DNA of 64,000 nt from Tritrichomonas musculus (lineage: Eukaryota; Parabasalia; Tritrichomonadida; Tritrichomonadidae), in the NCBI GenBank assembly GCA_039105265.1, contig JAPFFF010000032.1, forward strand, positions 310,001 to 374,000, read 5' to 3'. A program made the translations under genes and the position numbers. How positions within the stretch are numbered: the stretch's first letter is position 1; every line of letters begins with the position of its first letter. A model generated the notes under the pieces. The model did not search any database, was not told the DNA's origin, and saw nothing but the letters and a program-made list of their open reading frames with translations. Of this stretch, positions 1-10,952 are shown one piece after another.

Positions 1-81
1 GTTGAAATATTAAAAATAAACAACACAGTTAAAGGTTTAAATTTGCTTTAGTTAATTAAGTAGTTGAAAAATTAGAGGATA

Positions 82-1196
82 TCAGTCATTTTGATGTTGG
101 AATTCGTAAGCTTCAATCATCAGCACGCGTTCATCGATTTCTTTTTTCAAATTTTGCTGTTTTGTTGTTAATTTTTTGCTGCCTTCTTCGCTTTTAGTGA
201 ACAAGTCGTAGTTGTTTGCTTTCAGTATTTCAAAGATTTCAGCGAATGATGGACGGTTTTCTGGTTCCAGCGCCATGCACTTGACGATGAGTTCGCGAAC
301 CCAGTTCATAATTGTTTCTGGCAAAGGAGGAAGGACGCCGGTAATTGTGTTTTTCATGTTGAACTTTGGGTAGCTTCCAGTTACGATGTAGACAAGAGTG
401 ATTCCAAACGCGTAAACGTCAATTTTGTTAGTGTAACGAGAATCATCGTCTTCGTCTGAAGACAAAAGTTCAGGTGCCATGAACCTGAGTGTTCCAACTC
501 CTTTGGACTGCGATGTTTCAAGGTCTTCTTCCTTAGCGAGTCCAAAATCACTGATGCGGACGTGTCCCTCTTTGCTCAATAAAATGTTCGATGGCTTCAA
601 GTCGCGGTGCATGTAATTATGGCTGTGAATGTAGCGCATTCCAAGGACAACTTCGACGGTGATCATGCATTTCTGGCTCTCGTTGAGCTGCTTGCTTGCA
701 ATGGCCGATTCAAGCGAGCTTGGTTCATAGGACAAAATCAATGAAGGAGGATGTTCGTTATTGCCATAATTCACTGCAATGATGTCCAAAATGCACGGAT
801 GACGGAGAATGAACATCACTTCGCCTTCTGTAAGGAATCGCTTCACTGTCTTGTGATCTGAGTTCTTCAGCTCTTTCATTGCAAACTTTTCGTTCTTGAT
901 GACAAGTTTGACATTAGAAGTTGCACCTTCGCCGATCACTGACTGTACAGAATAGTCTGCAAAGTCGAAGAATTCGAGTTCTGATGATTTTTCCTTCATT
1001 GCGAAAAAGAACTTTTTCAACTTACTGTTTTCATCTTCTAATTTTTGATTTTTGAGCTTGAGTGATTCATTTTCTTGCATCAATGATTCAACGTCATTTG
1101 GTATTTCTTTCGTTGCTTTGATTGGACCTTTTGATAAGAGATCAACAATTTCTGGATAATTCTTCTCCTTTGCATAAAAAATGGCAGTTTTGTAAA
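82..1196 (-). CDS. TKL-type protein kinase exon with last ankyrin repeat (gene A, 3' end)
   Basis: This is the last exon of gene A. It opens with half an ankyrin repeat (TAIFYAKEKNYPEIVDLL), then a short coiled coil, then a complete kinase domain. Visible motifs are a glycine loop (GEGATSNV), the ATP lysine in FAMKEL, the catalytic loop [14 protein letters not shown] and MAPELL. The mix of motifs is typical of trichomonad TKL kinases, so Ser/Thr (or dual) specificity is inferred. The reading frame is open upstream of the first ATG (about 1080) to about 1196, so the ATG is probably not the true start and the exon joins ankyrin exons upstream. The C-terminal tail (EIDERV...EYQHQ-like) matches the tail of gene B's kinase. 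Substrate and pathway are unknown. Confidence 0.85.
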
Positions 1197-1814
1197 ATTT
1201 TCCTTTTCAAAAATTCCATAAAATAACTGAGCATTTCAATCACATGAAAAATGTTTGCTTTAAATGTTATGAATAATTATAAATTCATATGTTTTTAATA
1301 TTGATATCAATGCCTTCTTGTGATAATAATAATCTTACGATTTCTGTAAAGCCATATCCTGCAGCATACATCAATGCGGTATAATTTAAATAAGCAAACA
1401 AAATTCCATAAAAAATTCCAGAATTCAATCACATGAAAAAAAAATTGGATTTAAATTTTTTAAATAATTTTAAATTAAAATGTTTTGGCAGTTAACTTCA
1501 ACTCCTCCATGAGACAATATTAATTTAGCAATGTCTGAATAATTTTTCATTAAAGCATACATCAATGGTGTACTATTTAAAAACTGAGACAAATGTCATC
1601 ATGAAAAAATGCTATGTTTAATTTTATAAAATTTTTACATGTTCAAATGCTTTTCGTATTTACATCAATTCCTTCTTTTGTTAATAATAACTCAACAATT
1701 TTCGTATGACCTTTATCTACTGCAAAATTCAAAGCGCCACAATTTAATCAACAAATAAAATTTTTAAAGAATTAAAAAAATAAAATTGGAATATTATGAA
1801 AACTTTTGTAATTA
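1197..1814 (-). other. Three ankyrin-repeat exons separated by AT-rich spacers (gene A)
   Basis: Read on the minus strand, approximate exons at 1646-1744, 1480-1577 and 1288-1386 each encode one ankyrin repeat (for example TALMYAAGYGFTEIVRLLL and TPLMYALMKNYSDIAKLIL). Spacers of about 70-93 bp lie at 1745-1814, 1578-1645, 1387-1479 and 1197-1287. They hold in-frame stops and are far more A+T-rich than the exons. The breaks always fall in the loop between the DIN-x-K end of one repeat and the TAL/TPL start of the next. Boundaries were set by the ankyrin model, so they are uncertain by several bases. Two spacers carry TTTATGGAATTT shortly before the next exon. Confidence 0.6.
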
Positions 1815-2313
1815 AATATCTTTGACATTGACATCAATATCATCTTTTTTCACTAATAATTGAACAATTTCGGTATAGCCTGCATTTGCAGCAAACATCA
1901 AAGCAGTTCCATTTCGCAATCCTTTTGCAATTTTTAAAAGATGATTTTCCAATAGATGTGATTGATGAAGAAAATTCAAAATACTTCAAATTGACACAAT
2001 TTTTGAAAGCTTGATCTCCAATCATATTGATTGATGAAGGTACAATAACTTCAATTAATGTTTCACAATTAAGAAAAGCTCCATCTTCTATTATAGTCAT
2101 TGATGATGGAAGAGTTATACTTTTCAATTGATTGAAATTAGCAGAGGCATATTGTTTGATTGATTCTATTGTTTCATTCAATTCCAAATTGTTTATAATT
2201 GTACATTTTTCAAATAATTGAGGTTGAATATCAATTCCTTTTTGCTTTAAAAGAAGAAAAACCACATATGCATTATTATTAGGTGCAGCAAGTTTTAATA
2301 ATGAATCATTAAA
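1815..2313 (-). CDS. Ankyrin / BspA-type LRR / ankyrin exon (gene A, middle), frame change inside
   Basis: The 5' part reads SLLKLAAPNNN...FLLLKQKGIDIQ, an ankyrin repeat. It is followed by three or four BspA-type (LRR_5) repeats such as LIEVIVPSSINMIGDQAF and then an ankyrin repeat (NGTALMFAANAGYTEIVQLL). The LRR part and the last ankyrin repeat are in different frames; the switch falls around 1930-1965. No ATG opens this stretch, so it is best read as an internal exon after the DUF3447 exon. BspA-type LRRs in trichomonads are linked to surface adhesion and protein binding. The frame change may mean a dead fusion, a sequencing error, or two adjoining genes. Confidence 0.55.
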
Positions 2314-2364
2314 TTTAAACTAAATAGAACATTATTTCAAAATGCATTTTTTTTGAATTTTTTT

Positions 2365-3468
2365 GCAATATTTATAATTTATGTTTATTTGTTGTGTTTC
2401 TAAAATTTTTTTTACAATATCAATTTCATTACATTTGCATGCAGCATATAAAACAGTTTGGGCATCAATATCTTGGGGAAGAAGAGAAAAATTTTTGAAC
2501 TTAATGCAATAAATTGTGATACGTAACTTATCATTGATATTTTTGTCTGTCATTTTATCTAAAAAATATGATGCAACATTGTTGTGATGACATTTTATTG
2601 CTTCTTTTAAACATGTTATATAAGAGTCTTTTGGTGGACTAACATTATTTTCTTCAAGAATATGAATCAAATTTGCATTATTCGAATGAATGGCATATAT
2701 CCATAATGAGGGTGTCAATGGAACGTTGCTATATTTTAAATATTGAAATATTTCTATTGATCCAAAGAATGCTGCATATTCAATCAAAGTTGTATTTTTT
2801 TTCAACAGCATATTGGTTTCCAAAATCGTTGGTTTTATTTTCATTGATAATGAAATATTACTTCTATTGGTATAAGAAATGAATTCCTCGACTGAGTCTT
2901 CACGAATAAGAGTGCAAATATATGATTCATTTTCACCTTTTAACCGTTTTTCTTCAAAATCTTTTCCAATTGAATTGAAACCTCGATTTTTTAATTCAAA
3001 TTTAAGAGCATTTTTTATGAAAATTGTTAAAAATGGTTCTAATTCGTTTGGAAAATAACGACGATACAAGCAACCAAACATATCCTTCGAATAAGTTAAT
3101 ATAGAAATAATTCTTTTATCAAGCAAAATAACCTTATTTTCAATGAGTGATAAAAGAATACGCATATTAGATGAAAACATTTTGAAGAGTTCTTCATTTG
3201 AATAATGCTGTTGCATATCTTTAGTTAACAATTGAACAATTTTAATTATTTTGCCAAAAAAATCTGGATATCTGTGACAATTATTTATTATATTTATTAA
3301 AATTTCGATAAATTCATGTAAGAGTTTCTCATTCATCATGAAGTTTTGTTTTTTGATAAAATTTGATAAATCAAAAAAGTATTCTTCATCATCTTTTTCT
3401 TCTTCAATGAATGTTAATACCAAATCGTTGAAATCTTTTTGCTGATCAAAATCTTCTATGAATTCCAT
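2365..3468 (-). CDS. DUF3447/ankyrin-type protein, first exon of gene A
   Basis: ATG at 3466-3468. The protein shows the trichomonad DUF3447 pattern: an alpha-helical N-terminal region, the KGENESYICTLIREDSVEEF block, then degenerate ankyrin helices (LIEYAAFFGSIEIFQYL, SLWIYAIHSNNANLIHILEE, AIKCHHNNVASYFL). It ends in a recognisable repeat start (VLYAACKCNEIDIVKKIL). The frame stops at 2332, but ankyrin coding resumes in the next exon after about 51 bp. A TCACAT box about 23 bp before the ATG fits the trichomonad initiator (TCAYWW) and a very short 5' leader. The function is unknown; the family is taken to be an ankyrin-like protein-binding scaffold. Homologous exons occur at 31.9, 38.7, 45.6 and 52.4 kb. 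Confidence 0.8.
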
Positions 3469-3698
3469 TGTTTTGTCAATCTAAAAATGTGACATGGAAA
3501 TTTTACTAAATTTTGGCGTTTTGTAGACTATTCAATTTATTATAATAATAAATTGTTATAAAATACCCAAAAAAATTCAAAGTGTTAAAAACTAAAGATC
3601 TCTTCCTGAGAAAAAATAGTGTCCCCGGAAAAAAAATCATAGAATTTGAATAATAAAAAAACAAGACATCCAATATTTATAAGAAAAAAACAAGACTA

Positions 3699-4172
3699 GA
3701 CTTGTTATTCTCCGATTCTCGAGATCGATAATTGATTGACTTTTTGATATCGATACATAAATATACACAGATTCTCGAGATCGATTTCAGAGATCGAGAA
3801 TTTTTTTTCTCAGCTTTTGATATCAGAAATTTCAATTAAACTTTTTGATAAATATATGATCGTATTTTAATCTCAAATATTTCATAAAAAAAAATGTATT
3901 TTTTGATTTTAATCTTAAAATAAACATCAATACATTATATTATATATTTTTAAATATTATAAAATCACAAATACCAATTATAAAAGAAGATAAATTTGTT
4001 TGAGATCTCGAGATCTCGGTAATTGATATCAAGTTTACAATTATTTTTATATCACATTTCATATCTGATATCTTGATAATCGATAATCTCGATATCAGAT
4101 TTTTAATCTGATAATCGAGTATCAGATGCAAAAAAGTGACGTTTTTGATATCGATTCTCAAAATAACAAGTC
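3699..4172. mobile_element. MITE copy 1, TA target site (Tc1/mariner-like)
   Basis: This 474-bp element begins GACTTGTTATTCTC and ends with the inverted GAATCTC-type terminus ...AATAACAAGTC. TA dinucleotides flank it at 3697-3698 and 4173-4174. It has no coding capacity. The interior is full of small palindromes built on GATATC, CTCGAG and ATCGAT. A second, very similar copy lies at 19818-20295. TA duplication with short inverted ends is the mark of Tc1/mariner-derived MITEs; the parent transposase is not in the window. Confidence 0.85.
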
Positions 4173-4314
4173 TAAACAAGACATAAAATTTTCATGGTAT
4201 AAACTCTATAATCTACCAAAGCCATTAAACTTAAATAAATATATCTGATATAAAATGCATAATAAATCGTATATATCAAATAAAAAATTAAGATATTTTT
4301 TGAGAGTAAATTAA

Positions 4315-6038
4315 CTAGGCTTTTGTGTCCAAACGAGTTTGTATTCAAAAAGTATCCAATGGATACTCATTTTTGTTCGTTATTTTTTGAGAGAATTTGA
4401 GGATCCAAAATCGCCAAAATGGACACTTTAATTCAATCTTGGATACACCTTTCAATTTTCATTGATTATTTTGAATGTATATTTCGTTTGACCAATTATA
4501 TCGCTCCAAATTTACATTGAGTAGAGGTATGGAAACTAACTTTTGTGAGAATTCGTGAAAAATGTAAAAATGAAATTATCTTATTATATTAAATAAAAAA
4601 ATTAAATTTTATATAAATTTAAAATTTGTATAAATATGCTAATATGAAAAAAATAAATTATAACTAAATTTAAGAAAAATGACATTATATTACAATTCTC
4701 TAAAACGCTCAATACAACATTAATTTTAAAAAAATATCTATCAGAGTTAACTACAATATTAGAAAAAAGAGCTCAAAATGATCAAAAATCTTTTTTTATT
4801 AAGAAAAAAACATTTTTATGAAATCTTTGGTGATGTGATGTTTTGAGAAAGCAAAAAATCTTTCATTCCTGGACTTATCGTATATTTTTATTTTACTAAA
4901 ATTTTATATACACAAATATCTAATTATATTTAAGAAAATATTAAATTTTTATAGATTGCAAATAAAGATATTTCCAAAAAAAAGAAAATATTTGTAAATC
5001 ATTGAAAACAAAAGAAATAATGAGTATAATTTCATGTTAAAAAATAAATTAATCTAAGAAATTGCAAATTTAAAACAAGAAATCTGAGGTCTTCGACCCT
5101 AATGAAATCTATTAAAAGAAAAATCGGATATATTAATTACAATCAATGTAAATCATGATATTAAAAATTATGATTGGCCAAAAGAATAATTCAGAAACAA
5201 GCATAAAAAATGAATTTTAATTGTTCAAATGATATTTGATGATTTTGGAACAAATGAAAAGCATGAAAGCTCAAAAGGTATTATATATATATATATATAA
5301 AACACTTTTTTTTTTGAAAACATGCAATTAAATGAAATAATATCATTCATATAAATAAGTAAATGTTTTTATTTTATTTGTTTTTTACATATATAAATAT
5401 ATCAAATCGAAAAAAAAATTTTTTTAATGATAAAATCATTTTTTTTTATTCATATGAAATTATAAGGATTTAAAACTCAAATATTCTTATTCTCTCCTGA
5501 TTTATTTTTAAAAAAGTTTATTTTTGAAAATTTTTATATTCTATAGTTTATTGTTTTTTTTTTGTGAAAGTTTGCTTCAAATTATTAATATTTGTTTATC
5601 TTTAAAATCTATCTGTAAAAATTTAATTAAATTTTATATATATATTATATGTTTTATATTATTTATAATATGATAATATTAAATTTGATTTGTCCAGGAA
5701 TTAGAGTTTCCGTACTTCTCATTGAGTTTTATTTCAAATGTTGATCTTCTTGGTCATAATCATTCTTAGTGAATTTGAAAAGTTTATAATTCATATTTGA
5801 GAGGTTTTTGAAAAATTAAGAATAATAGGTTTTAAAGACATTTATTATTGCTTTTTTTCTGATATTAATGAGTTTATTAAAGTAAAAATAAAGTATCCAA
5901 TAAAATATTATTTGGATACTTCAACACAAATCTTTGAATAAAATACTAAATAAAAAAGCAGTTTTATGTCCACAAAAAGTGACAGCTTTTTACAAAAAGT
6001 CGAAAATGGACACTCAGTTCACTGGATACAAAATCCGT
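4315..6038. mobile_element. Non-autonomous MULE-like element 1 (9-bp target duplication)
   Basis: Identical 9-bp direct repeats GTAAATTAA (4306-4314 and 6039-6047) flank a 1.72-kb AT-rich block. Its ends are imperfect inverted repeats: CTAGGCTTTTGTGTCCA on the left against ACGGATTTTGTATCCA read inward from the right. Both subterminal regions hold several TGTATCCA/TGGATAC-like motifs, as transposase-binding ends often do. I see no coding region; a (TA)n run sits near 5281-5299. A 9-bp duplication fits Mutator-like elements, which are known in trichomonads. Confidence 0.65.
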
Positions 6039-6160
6039 GTAAATTAAGATATTAAATTAGTAATTGGTCATTGTATTTAAAAAAACTCATATTAGTTTAA
6101 CATTAAATATTGTTTCTAAAACTAGATTTCTTACAAACTCAACATTCCTAACTTTGGTAA

Positions 6161-7201
6161 ATGAAAAAAAAAATATTTATAATAATAATTGTTTCTTTTA
6201 TTAATTATTCTATTGATTCATTTCTTCTTCATAAGGTTCCATTTTTTCAGGTGAAACAAGATCTTTCTTTTCTTCATATGCTCTTTCTGGATTTCACATT
6301 TATTGTGAAAACAAGTTATGGATTTTTATCAACAAGACAATTTGGACCAATATCTTTATTTGCACCATCCGAAACGAAATCTATACAAACTCCAAATTTT
6401 AATTAGATCCGAAACGAAATCTAAGTATTTCATTTGTGCTAAAAATGCGACTATTTTCTAATGAATTTTAAACAAAAATGTCACTTTTTGTAAAACATTG
6501 AGAAGGTGTGAATTCAAAACTTTTTGTTTGACTTGATGTGAATGTATTACTATCAATATATTTGTAATTTTCGCTGAAAAAAATACGATCACATCGAGTA
6601 GAACATTCAGCAAGGATTTTCAGAAACATCCTTATTTTCAGGATCGAAAGATTTCACCAAATCAAGCGACTTTTTACCATCAAACTCCTTTTCAGATTCA
6701 AACGAATTCAGCAAAACCGACCGTTTTACACACACAGAAAAAATCAGTGAAACTACAGAATTCACCTATTCATACAAATTTAGTCAATCGTCGCCTTTTC
6801 CAGCGACAAAATCATTTTCTGGGTCAATTCAATTCACCAAAAGTGAAATATTTAGTGAAACCTCTCACTTTTCTCTTTCAAATAAGTTCACGCAATCCCA
6901 ACCGTATTCTATGTCTGAATATTTCACATCATCTTCATCATTCACACCTGAATTTTTTGAAGAACCTTCGTGTCTCATTTTGGCGAATAATGTCAACATC
7001 ACTTTGTATCGTTGCAGTTACAGCAGCAAAGATGATGATGTTTTAGTACGGATCTTTCGGACTAATTTCACGTATTTTTATAACGAAAGTGACGGAGGAG
7101 CTGTTTTGATTATGAATTGCGGTGTTGAATGCAATACTGTTAATTTCACTGAATGTGTTTCATTTAACGGAGGTGGAGGAGTATTGTATGCCACAACATA
7201 A
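6161..7201 (+). pseudogene. Broken Pmp-like Ser/Thr-rich surface protein gene
   Basis: The ORF at 6161-6406 starts with a strong signal peptide (Lys-rich, then an Ile/Val/Phe core). In the same frame, 6607-7201 encodes a long Ser/Thr/Phe-rich tract of F-x-x-S-type repeats, then a domain with DGGAVLIMNC and NGGGGVLYA. These GGA(I/L/V) motifs are the signature of chlamydial Pmp-like repeats found in many trichomonad surface proteins. Stops between 6404 and 6606 separate the parts. The usual long Pmp region and membrane anchor are missing, as the frame ends at 7201. A 16-bp direct repeat near 6368 and 6408 lies in the broken zone. It is most likely a decayed adhesin-type gene; an intron is a weaker alternative. 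Confidence 0.6.
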
Positions 7202-7658
7202 ATGGTAAGTTACTGTCCAATTATCTGAAGACCTAAAGAGTGTAATTGAACAAGATTTTTAATAAAAAAAATAAAATGTTTCATACATTTTTATATATTT
7301 TATTGATAATATTTAAGAATGCTTTTGGGATCTTTAAACAATCAAAAAAGTTTTACCTCAAAACTTCTGAGTTCATTGAAAAATGTCACAAATCAATATT
7401 CAAAATATTTTGAAGTGTCATGAATTATTACTGAATGTTTTGAAACTACATTAATAATATTTTTTTACAGATCAATAAGGCAAAAATAAATGCAAATCAA
7501 ATATATTCATGACACTTCAAAATATTTTGAATATGCAAAATAAATGCAAATCAAATATTTAAATTATTCTTCATTTAAACATAATTTGATGCTTGAAAAA
7601 AAGGAAAGAATATAAAAACAATGTTTAAAAAGAAATAATATTGTGAATTAAATCTTTA
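7202..7658. repeat. Non-coding stretch with a 30-bp inverted repeat
   Basis: No gene is seen here. A near-perfect 30-bp inverted repeat has arms at about 7396-7425 and 7506-7535 (core CATGACACTTCAAAATATTT) and a loop of roughly 80 bp. A direct repeat (AAATGCAAATCAAATAT) overlaps the right arm twice, at about 7488 and 7543. It could be a small foldback element or a transcript hairpin. Confidence 0.6.
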
Positions 7659-7823
7659 TTACGAAAAATATGACTTCACACGATCCCAAATTATATCCCA
7701 AATTGGTCTATTTATAAGTTGGACCAAATTATCAATATCTTTTTTATGTTTATCAGACGCTTCAGTTAATTTGCTTATTTCTTTTTGATGATTACCATTG
7801 ATTTCATCAATTTTTTTCTTCAT
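7659..7823 (-). CDS. C-terminal coiled-coil fragment, unrecognised
   Basis: 54 codons end in TAA followed by TAAA. The product is a highly charged helix (KKKIDEINGNHQKEISKL) followed by a conserved-looking tail with tryptophans (NRPIWDIIWDRVKSYFS). The composition is typical of the 3' end of a larger coiled-coil protein. Upstream (7824-8000) the matching strand holds two imperfect copies of an F-E-K-T-x-x-Y-Q-K segment broken by stops. I read this as the surviving end of a decayed gene; I do not recognise the family. Confidence 0.4.
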   Translation of the reverse strand: MKKKIDEINGNHQKEISKLTEASDKHKKDIDNLVQLINRPIWDIIWDRVKSYFS

Positions 7824-7989
7824 CATATATTATTCAAATGTCTTCTTGATAGGAGATCGTTTTTTCAAAAGTCTTCTTTTTTATATACAAAACGAGAATG
7901 ACCAGTATCAAAAAAATTGCAATATCCATCATTTAAATGTTCAACTTTTTGATAATAGACCGTTTTTTCAAAAAATCCAAAATGACCAG

Positions 7990-8683
7990 TCATAACGAGA
8001 TGTAAGCCTAATTTAACTCAAAAAGTATATATGACAAAAAAGTGGCATGACAACTCCGACCATTTAAAGCCTAGATTAAATTTCAAATCCAAAACTTTTA
8101 TTAAAAATAAAAGACATGTTATATAAAAAATATTTTTTTAATAATTTATACAATCAAAAAATGTGATATATTGAGAAACTTTACACTTTTCGGACAAAAT
8201 CCTCTCAATCTTATTTATTAAAATATTCATATATGAACCTATTTTGACTTGTTTTTTGGAATGATAGAAGAAACAACTCTTTTTTTATAATAAAAAAGTT
8301 TTCGAATTGAATAGAAATGATTGAAAAAAAAATTGATAGCATTTTGTCTGAAAAGTGCAACTTTTTTGATATATCAAAAATTTAATAAAAAAAAAAACTT
8401 CAGAATCTCAAATCTGACACATATTCCAAGATTCCAAGCAACATAGGTTTGAATGCAATTGCATCCACCATGACGACTATAAAGATTTAAAAAGTGAATG
8501 AAATAAAAAAAATTTTGTAACCAACTCTATGATAAAATTTAAATTTTATATATAATATATCTTAAAACAAGATATAAATACTTAATATATTATATCTTAA
8601 TATATGACATATGCTTGTATGTTATAATACTTTGAGTATTTATAAAAAAATAACAGCTCCCTTTCGAAATACATTATTGATTA
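7990..8683. other. Intergenic, nothing recognised
   Basis: This is AT-rich sequence with oligo-A/T runs. I found no ORF, paired repeat or target-site duplication that I could support. Confidence 0.5.
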
Positions 8684-9214
8684 TTAAGTAATTAGTGGGA
8701 GAGGTGATGTATTGAATACTGTAGGACTATTTTCTGTTTTAGTAACAGAATCTTGATTTCTAGAAAAATTGAATTTACTATAAAGTTCTTTTAACTTCTG
8801 TATAAAAATGTATTTATTTTTTTCTTTTTTGAAAGTTTGGTCATTTGGTAAACATTGAAATATTGGTTCACTACTTTTAATATTTTCATGAGAAAAATTC
8901 TGTATTAATTTGTCTCTCATTTTGTCTTCATTTACATATTTAGATATAAAAACAAAAAATTGGTTTAAAACAATTTGATCTGTTTCAATCGAAATGACGA
9001 TTGTTGAATTCTCATGAATTCCTACTTCTTGGAAAGTCAAATGTGGCATCAATTTAGAACCATCAAACCAATAAAGAAGATCTTTTTGATTTTTGATATT
9101 TGGAAATGCTTTTTTAATAATACCAATTTTCTGTTTGATATTTACTATCACCTGAAAGGTACGAAAATATGGGACAACAATAAAAATCTTAATGGCAGAA
9201 TGATTATTATCCAT
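8684..9214 (-). CDS. Small protein with N-terminal ubiquitin-like domain
   Basis: The start is taken as the first true ATG (MDNNHSAIKIF), giving about 176 residues. Residues 6-75 fit the ubiquitin beta-grasp pattern: a beta hairpin, a helix (IKQKIGIIKKAFP), then the typical FDGSKLMPHLTFQEVGIHEN-type stretch and a closing strand (STIVISI). There is no C-terminal diglycine, so it is a ubiquitin-like domain protein rather than a conjugated modifier. The remaining 100 residues are polar and helical (KKEKNKYIFIQKLKELYSKF). The role is unknown; such proteins often act as adaptors to the proteasome or ubiquitin machinery. Confidence 0.65.
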   Translation of the reverse strand: MDNNHSAIKIFIVVPYFRTFQVIVNIKQKIGIIKKAFPNIKNQKDLLYWFDGSKLMPHLTFQEVGIHENSTIVISIETDQIVLNQFFVFISKYVNEDKMRDKLIQNFSHENIKSSEPIFQCLPNDQTFKKEKNKYIFIQKLKELYSKFNFSRNQDSVTKTENSPTVFNTSPLPLIT

Positions 9215-9797
9215 TTTCTTCAAATCCAACCAATTGTAATAAATTATGATTAAAAAAAATTATTTCATAGGAAATTGAATAGTTTTTTAAGCTATTGAAT
9301 TAAGAAGAGCTTTTTTTTTTTTGGCCCTCTTAATTTCATATCAAAAATGTTAATGGAATTAAAATAGCTTTAAATTTCCAATATATCATGAAATAAAATA
9401 ATTCTTTGAAATGTTTCAGATAAAATGTATTTTTTCAAAATACAATTATTAATTAAATTACTAATATATATATATATATATATTTATAAGAACATTCATG
9501 GAGCAAAGATGAAAAGTATTTATAATTATATATATATAAATAATCTAAGGGCAAGTAATATAACTCAATTATTTTTTTTATTTAAAAAATTGAATAAAGC
9601 ATTGAATTTTTTGTTTTCAATTTTATTTTAAAAAATAAATTAAAAAATTGATTGACTATTTTTAATGAAATTGATTAAAATGCCAGCAAATATTAGCTTC
9701 ATGGCTCAATATTATCATTTTGATCAGAATTGTTACGATTTCTCGTTAGTTTGAATGAAACAAGGCCAGAAAGAGATGAACAAGTAATTCTTGATCA
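9215..9797. other. Intergenic with (TA)n microsatellite
   Basis: No convincing gene is present. A (TA)n run of about 20 bp lies near 9462-9483, and shorter TA runs follow near 9524. The right end (9730-9797) adjoins the second MULE-like element. Confidence 0.5.
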
Positions 9798-9806
9798 AAA
9801 GAGATG

Positions 9807-10943
9807 GGGGAACTTTTTTCAGCCCCCAAAAATTGAAAGGAAAAATGGGGGAAAAAATGTAAAAATGTGTTTTTTAGCCCCCACTTTTTTGAAAACTTTT
9901 TCAATTGAAAATAATCGTAAATATATTTATAAAAAAGAGCAAAAAAAGCATATTAAAATAAAATAAATGCAAAAAAAAGGAAATTATATGTTAAAAAACA
10001 TATAAAGATAAAAATGAAACGAAAAATTCTAAAAAACATCAATAATTCTTGATGATTACTATATTACGATAAACAATTTAATGATAGATGGAATAAAAAG
10101 GTAAAGAATCATTAACTCATACTGGAAATTATATATTATCTCAAAAAAAGCCATAAAGCTGGTGTTTATATTAACATGAATAAATTATTATATTTCATAT
10201 TCATTATAAAAATATGAAAGTATAATGTCTGGTTCAAGTTTAAGATCTTTTTGGGTAAAAAGAAAATGCTGCTGCGTTAAATAATTTAATTAAATTGATC
10301 CCAAATAAGAATTAGTGTGTTTCCCTTTTTACCCAAATTTTTGTGAGAATATATGGCTGTAATAGAAACTTTTTGAAAATACTTTGACCATATAAACTAT
10401 CAAAAATATATAAAAAAAATCGTTTAACAAAAGTAAAATAAAGTCTTTTAGTTTTTTTTCATGAACAACAAAAAAGATTAAAAATAGAGAAATTCTTTGG
10501 TGAATAAAATAATAAACAATATTCGAAAATAATTACACATAAATAACCAAAAACGCAAAAAAAAAATTTGAATATATAATCTTTGATTAAACAAAACATT
10601 ATATATACAGAAAATATTATGAATAAAACCTTTAATCATTGTATTTCTATCAAATTCAAGAGATAAGATGTCCTTTTTACCTATAAATAGAGATAAATAA
10701 TAATATCTTTTTATAATTTCAACCAATTCTATTTATTTATTTAGTAATATGCATATACGAGCAACAAAGAAAAAATATTTAGGGAAATACTTGTGAAATG
10801 TAAAGTCTATGGGATGAAAAACACTTATGAATAAAAAAAAATGGGGGTTAAAATACAACTTTCAATAAAAAAATAAACAAAAAATCATTTAGCCCCCAAA
10901 AAGAAATGTGATATGAAAAATGGGGGCTAGAATGCATTTTCCC
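9807..10943. mobile_element. Non-autonomous MULE-like element 2 (9-bp target duplication)
   Basis: The 9-bp direct repeats AAAGAGATG (9798-9806 and 10944-10952) flank a 1137-bp block. Its ends are imperfect inverted repeats about 100 bp long, marked by runs of five G or C: GGGGGAA...CAGCCCCCA on the left and TGGGGGCTAG...TTTTCCC on the right. Further GGGGG/CCCCC blocks recur in mirrored order (near 9850 and 9880; near 10843 and 10893). These G/C runs stand out in 75% A+T DNA. There is no transposase, and the interior is non-coding. Confidence 0.7.
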
Positions 10944-10952
10944 AAAGAGATG

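Noticed and set aside
9730-9966. Plus ORF of 78 residues
   Set aside because: It runs across the edge and target duplication of a MULE-like element, so it is accidental.
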